Positions 3,940 through 7,192 of a stretch of DNA of 7,192 bases are shown in pieces. Below the pieces are notes generated by a model, which did not search any database, was not told where the DNA came from, and saw only the letters and a program-made list of their open reading frames with translations. Every line of letters begins with the position of its first letter. Within the stretch, counting starts at the first letter, position 1. This DNA is from Tannerella sp. Its GTDB lineage: Bacteria > Bacteroidota > Bacteroidia > Bacteroidales > Tannerellaceae. The stretch lies in assembly GCA_031282485.1 (NCBI GenBank), contig JAITDQ010000053.1, positions 1 to 7,192 on the forward strand. The letters run 5' to 3'. A program made the translations under genes and the position numbers.

Positions 3940-6366
3940 ATGAAGATTCGTGCAATTATTATAGCGCTTGTATATGTATCGTTGAGTATAAGTCTGTTTG
4001 GCCAGGACGGCAAACGGGTGAAGATATTCGGGAATGTACGCGATTCCGAAGGTAATCCGATAGAACTGGTCAATGTCAGTGTCAAAGGAACGATTATCGG
4101 GACGGCGACAAATGAAAAAGGATATTATTCCCTGTCGGTAAACGCCGCGGGCGATTCCGTCGTTCTTGTCTTTTCGTGTATCGGATATAATAAATCGGAG
4201 CGCATTATACCGGATTTGTCGCAGGATATGCGTTTGAACGTGAAGATGAATTATACGTCTTTCGAGCTTGACGAGGTTTCCGTAACCGCTCACCGGGTCA
4301 GGATGGATATGATGGAATCGCTTGATGCGGGCAGGCTGAAAATACTGCCTGACCCTTCGGGAGGCAGTATTGAGAGCCTGATCGTCACGTATGCCGGCGT
4401 CTCGTCGAATAATGAATTAAGCTCGCAATATTCCGTTCGTGGCGGCAATTATGATGAGAATATTATCTATGTGAACGGGCTGGAAGTGTTCCGTCCGTTT
4501 CTGATACGTTCCGGGCAGCAGGAAGGGTTGAGCTTTATTAATCCCGAAATGACGGAAAACGTGCAGTTCTCGGCCGGCGGCTTCGAGGCGCGGTACGGAG
4601 ATAAAATGAGTTCGGTACTCGATATTACTTACAAGAAACCGAAAGCGCTGGAAGGCTCGGCCGGCGTAAGCCTGATGGGAGCAAGCGCTTATGTCGGCAG
4701 CGCAGCCGGTAATTTCACGCAGGTGACAGGCCTGAGGTATAAAACAAACCGTTCCCTCCTGGGAACGCTGGATACGGATGCGGAATACGATCCCGATTAT
4801 ACGGATTTGCAGACCTACATGACGTACCGTCTTACGCCGAAGCTGGAAGCCGACTTTTTGGGCAACCTGTCCATAAACAATTATAATTTCATTCCCCGCT
4901 CGCGGGAAACGCTTTACGGTACGGCGCGTAATCCCCGCGTATTCCGTGTTTTTTTCGACGGAAAGGAACGCGACCGCTTCCAGACCATGTTCGGTGCGCT
5001 GACGCTGAAATATACGCAAAACGAAAATGTGCAGTATGGCGTTCAGGTGTCCGCGTTCAACAGCCGCGAGGAGGAAAGTTATGATATTACGGGCGTTTAT
5101 GATCAGCGGATTGCGGAAGCCGGAACGACAACCGGAGAGGTTATTTCGCCGCTTGATGTGGGCGGCTATCACGAACATGCCCGTAACAGGCTAAATTCAA
5201 ATGTCGCCAATGCCGGTGTTTTCGGCGCAACCAAAATAAATGCCGGCAATACGCTGAAGTTCGGCGTCAATGCCCAGTATGAGCATATCATAGACCGTAT
5301 AAGCGAATGGGAAAGCCGGGATTCATCGGGATACAGCCTTCCGCAAACAGGCTCTGCCGTAAATGTGATTTCAAACCTGTTTTCGGACAACAAACTGGAA
5401 AGTTGGCGTTATTCGGCATACATTCAGGATGTATTTAAATTCCGTTCCGAAAAGGGACTGTTTTCAATCATCGGCGGATTACGCGGCAGCTATTGGGATT
5501 ATAATAAAGAATTTATAGTCAGTCCCAGGATTTCCGCCGGATTTATCCCCAATTCGAACCAGAATCTGATATTGCGTTTCGCAACAGGGTTTTATTATCA
5601 ACCTCCGTTCCACAAGGAGTTGCGCATCACGGAACAGGATGAATCGGGAAATAACATCATCAAACTGAATAAAAAACTGAAATCCCAGCGTTCGATTCAT
5701 TTTATTGCAGGCGGAGACTATACTTTCCGCGCTGTAAGTCGGAATTTCAAATTCACGTCGGAGATATATTATAAGAAGTTGGATGACATTAACCCGTATA
5801 CGGTTGATAATGTCAAGATTCGCTATTACGGGGAGAACTGTGCCAAGGGATATGCGGCAGGCATTGACATGAAGTTTTTCGGCGAGTTTGTACCGGGAGC
5901 CGATTCGTGGCTGAGCGTTTCGCTGATGCGTTCGAGGCAAACCGTTAACGGAACGATAACCGTGCCGATGCCAAACGACCAACAATACAATATCTCGCTG
6001 TATTTCCAGGACTATTTCCCGGGAAACCGGCGTGCAATAATAAATCTTAAAGGCGTATTGTCCGGCGGACTGCCTGTGACGATACCGCGCAAAGGCTGGG
6101 AATCATTTTGGCACCGCACCCCTCCTTACCGTCGCATCGATATCGGCTTCTCGTATCAGATTGCCGGCGGTAAAGATGCGATCATGGACCGCCCCGTCTT
6201 CCGTAATTTCAAAAACATCTGGCTTGGCGTGGATGTATTCAACCTTTTCGACATCAATAATACAAATTCATATTACTGGATAACAGACGTATACAATCAA
6301 CAGCACCCCGTCCCGAACTATCTGACCGGCCGCCGGCTGAATTTTCGCCTCAGCGTTGACTTCTGA
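3940..6366 (+). CDS. TonB-dependent outer membrane receptor with N-terminal carboxypeptidase-regulatory-like domain
   Basis: I chose the ATG at 3940, not the TTG at 3907, because it gives a clean signal peptide (MKIR, then a hydrophobic stretch to about G21) and follows AAGGAA. The product has 808 residues. Residues 27-103 form a carboxypeptidase-regulatory-like beta-sandwich (IFGNVRDSEGNPIELVNVSV, then TATNEKGYYSL). LDEVSVTA (110-117) resembles the segment preceding the plug in Bacteroidetes receptors. The plug, about 125-232, contains YSVRGGNYDENIIYVNG (164-180) and a GGFEARYGDKMSSVLDITY block. The rest is a 22-strand-type barrel ending in LSVDF, with the terminal aromatic residue needed for BAM-mediated assembly. 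At about 800 residues it is shorter than SusC-type transporters (about 1000), and no SusD gene accompanies it, so glycan uptake of the SusCD kind is not supported. The ligand is unknown. It appears monocistronic, since the next gene converges on it. It was probably an old neighbour of the nitroreductase operon before the insertion; this is inference. Confidence 0.9.
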   Translation: MKIRAIIIALVYVSLSISLFGQDGKRVKIFGNVRDSEGNPIELVNVSVKGTIIGTATNEKGYYSLSVNAAGDSVVLVFSCIGYNKSERIIPDLSQDMRLNVKMNYTSFELDEVSVTAHRVRMDMMESLDAGRLKILPDPSGGSIESLIVTYAGVSSNNELSSQYSVRGGNYDENIIYVNGLEVFRPFLIRSGQQEGLSFINPEMTENVQFSAGGFEARYGDKMSSVLDITYKKPKALEGSAGVSLMGASAYVGSAAGNFTQVTGLRYKTNRSLLGTLDTDAEYDPDYTDLQTYMTYRLTPKLEADFLGNLSINNYNFIPRSRETLYGTARNPRVFRVFFDGKERDRFQTMFGALTLKYTQNENVQYGVQVSAFNSREEESYDITGVYDQRIAEAGTTTGEVISPLDVGGYHEHARNRLNSNVANAGVFGATKINAGNTLKFGVNAQYEHIIDRISEWESRDSSGYSLPQTGSAVNVISNLFSDNKLESWRYSAYIQDVFKFRSEKGLFSIIGGLRGSYWDYNKEFIVSPRISAGFIPNSNQNLILRFATGFYYQPPFHKELRITEQDESGNNIIKLNKKLKSQRSIHFIAGGDYTFRAVSRNFKFTSEIYYKKLDDINPYTVDNVKIRYYGENCAKGYAAGIDMKFFGEFVPGADSWLSVSLMRSRQTVNGTITVPMPNDQQYNISLYFQDYFPGNRRAIINLKGVLSGGLPVTIPRKGWESFWHRTPPYRRIDIGFSYQIAGGKDAIMDRPVFRNFKNIWLGVDVFNLFDINNTNSYYWITDVYNQQHPVPNYLTGRRLNFRLSVDF

Positions 6367-6391
6367 ATAATTAACAATTAATAATTAACCA
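6366..6391. repeat. AT-rich heptad repeats and weak hairpin between two convergent genes
   Basis: TTAACAA, TTAATAA and TTAACCA follow one another at 6371-6391. The decamer AATAATTAAC occurs at 6366-6375 and again at 6380-6389. An A/T-only hairpin (AATaATTAA-caa-TTAATaATT, 6366-6386) spans the end of the receptor's TGA and the oxidoreductase's TAA. It is the only candidate for a shared terminator in the 18-base gap, and it is weak, with no GC stem. Confidence 0.55.
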
Positions 6392-7192
6392 CTAATCATA
6401 ATCATTCGCAACACGTCGCGGCGGGGCGTGCGGCCGGGTTCGGCGGCGGGAAGCATTTGTTTGCTCAGTTGGCGCCAACGGTTCAGCGTTTCGCTGTCGA
6501 CAGGATCGTCAAGGCAGGCTTCCCAGCCGGGGAGGTAACCTTTGAGACCCATTTGCTGCACCAGCGGGAAGTCGGCATCCGTGTGCGACACGTCCCGGTA
6601 ATAAATCAGCGTAGCTTTTTGCGCAATCAGGTTCGCCTGCAACTTTTCGAGCGGGACATTGCGGACTTTCAGTCCTTCGTCTATCGCCAGGGCGGAGGCT
6701 ATGCCGGCTGCCTGGCCGAGCGCCATCCAGCAGGGTTCCATACGCAGGGTGGAGAAGCCGATGTGCGAGCCGGAAACGGGTACGGGTAACAGCAGATTGT
6801 CCACTTCGCGAGGCGTTATCACGCCGTATGGCACGGTGTACACGGCCGAGGGATAGCTGATGAAACCGTCTAAGTGAACGCGGCCGGCTTCGCGCTTGCG
6901 TACGGCATGGGAATCGAGGGCATAGTGGCTGGCGGTGATGCTGCCGGCATGTACGGGCGGTCGTCCGCCGGGCACGGACGGTATGGCGTCGTTAGCTGTG
7001 AAGAAGTAAGCGCACTCGAAACGGCGGCCTTCGCGGACATATACCTGGCGGGGGAAGTGGCCGTTATCAACGTATTCATCCGCGGCCAGTCCCCATTCCC
7101 GTGCGGCTTCGCGGAAATGCGCAGGCAACGCGGTATCGTTTTGTGCGAACCATAAAAGGCCCTCGGTGTATTCGCGCAGGCGTTGAGCGAAG
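6385..7192 (-). CDS. FAD-dependent oxidoreductase, C-terminal part (gene runs off the window)
   Basis: The open frame continues to the window edge; about 268 C-terminal residues are present. The nearest start-like codon (TTG at 7128) is not a real start, because in-frame coding continues upstream as LREYTEGLLWFAQNDTALP, a typical interior segment of the family. The block GSHIGFSTLRMEPCWMALGQ (6771-6712), followed by AAGIASALAIDEG, is the conserved C-terminal FAD-contacting segment of the FAD_oxidored (PF12831-like) proteins, in which a small-residue helix packs on the flavin. The N-terminal GxGxxG dinucleotide-binding motif must lie beyond 7192. After the block comes an alpha-helical tail that ends LRMIMISG. 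These proteins are frequent in Bacteroidetes and are often exported and linked to polysaccharide use, but their substrates are largely unknown. This gene looks clearly more GC-rich than the AlbA_2 gene. It converges on the TonB receptor with an 18-base gap, so the two are not co-transcribed. Confidence 0.87.
   Translation of the reverse strand, partial: FAQRLREYTEGLLWFAQNDTALPAHFREAAREWGLAADEYVDNGHFPRQVYVREGRRFECAYFFTANDAIPSVPGGRPPVHAGSITASHYALDSHAVRKREAGRVHLDGFISYPSAVYTVPYGVITPREVDNLLLPVPVSGSHIGFSTLRMEPCWMALGQAAGIASALAIDEGLKVRNVPLEKLQANLIAQKATLIYYRDVSHTDADFPLVQQMGLKGYLPGWEACLDDPVDSETLNRWRQLSKQMLPAAEPGRTPRRDVLRMIMISG

Noticed and set aside
3734..3955. 73-codon minus-strand frame upstream of the TonB receptor
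   Set aside because: It starts inside the receptor's signal-peptide codons, covers both promoter regions and has no recognisable domain.
4417..5178. 253-codon minus-strand frame inside the receptor gene
   Set aside because: It is antisense to a clearly coding, domain-bearing gene, and its translation has no recognisable features.

Overview
The window looks like a Bacteroidales chromosome (Bacteroides/Parabacteroides type). The evidence is a near-perfect Bacteroidetes promoter (TTTG-N19-TATCTTTG) upstream of the nitroreductase gene, a TonB-dependent receptor with the N-terminal carboxypeptidase-regulatory-like domain usual in this phylum, a remnant of the Bacteroidetes tyrosine-recombinase arm-binding domain, and mostly AT-rich start regions with little Shine-Dalgarno signal.

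Layout. Positions 19-1885 hold a compact minus-strand operon, read in the order nitroreductase-family flavoprotein, Rossmann/DUF2520 protein, KdsC-type HAD phosphatase. One promoter at 1957-1987 drives it. The first two genes are 26 bases apart and the last two overlap as ATGA. Positions 1988-3900 look like an accessory insertion: a plus-strand fragment of a tyrosine recombinase (arm-binding domain only, no start, no catalytic domain), then a 24-bp direct repeat in two copies (a decamer four times), then a complete minus-strand gene for a Schlafen-type AlbA_2 / GHKL-like ATP-binding / winged-helix protein. That gene has its own promoter candidate, with a perfect 14-bp palindrome at the expected transcription start. 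Positions 3940-6366 encode a full 808-residue TonB-dependent receptor on the plus strand. It has no SusD partner in the window. It converges, across 18 bases of AT heptad repeats, on a minus-strand FAD-dependent oxidoreductase whose N-terminal part lies beyond position 7192.

How it fits together. The KdsC-like phosphatase (probably LPS Kdo or a related sugar acid) and the receptor are envelope functions. The DUF2520 and nitroreductase proteins are nucleotide- and flavin-binding enzymes of unknown substrate. The most interesting part is the inserted segment: an AlbA_2/ATPase gene beside recombinase debris and an unusual repeat whose last copy supplies the gene's stop codon. I infer a mobile accessory gene, possibly defensive or regulatory, lodged between ordinary housekeeping and envelope genes. 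That function is not shown by the sequence.
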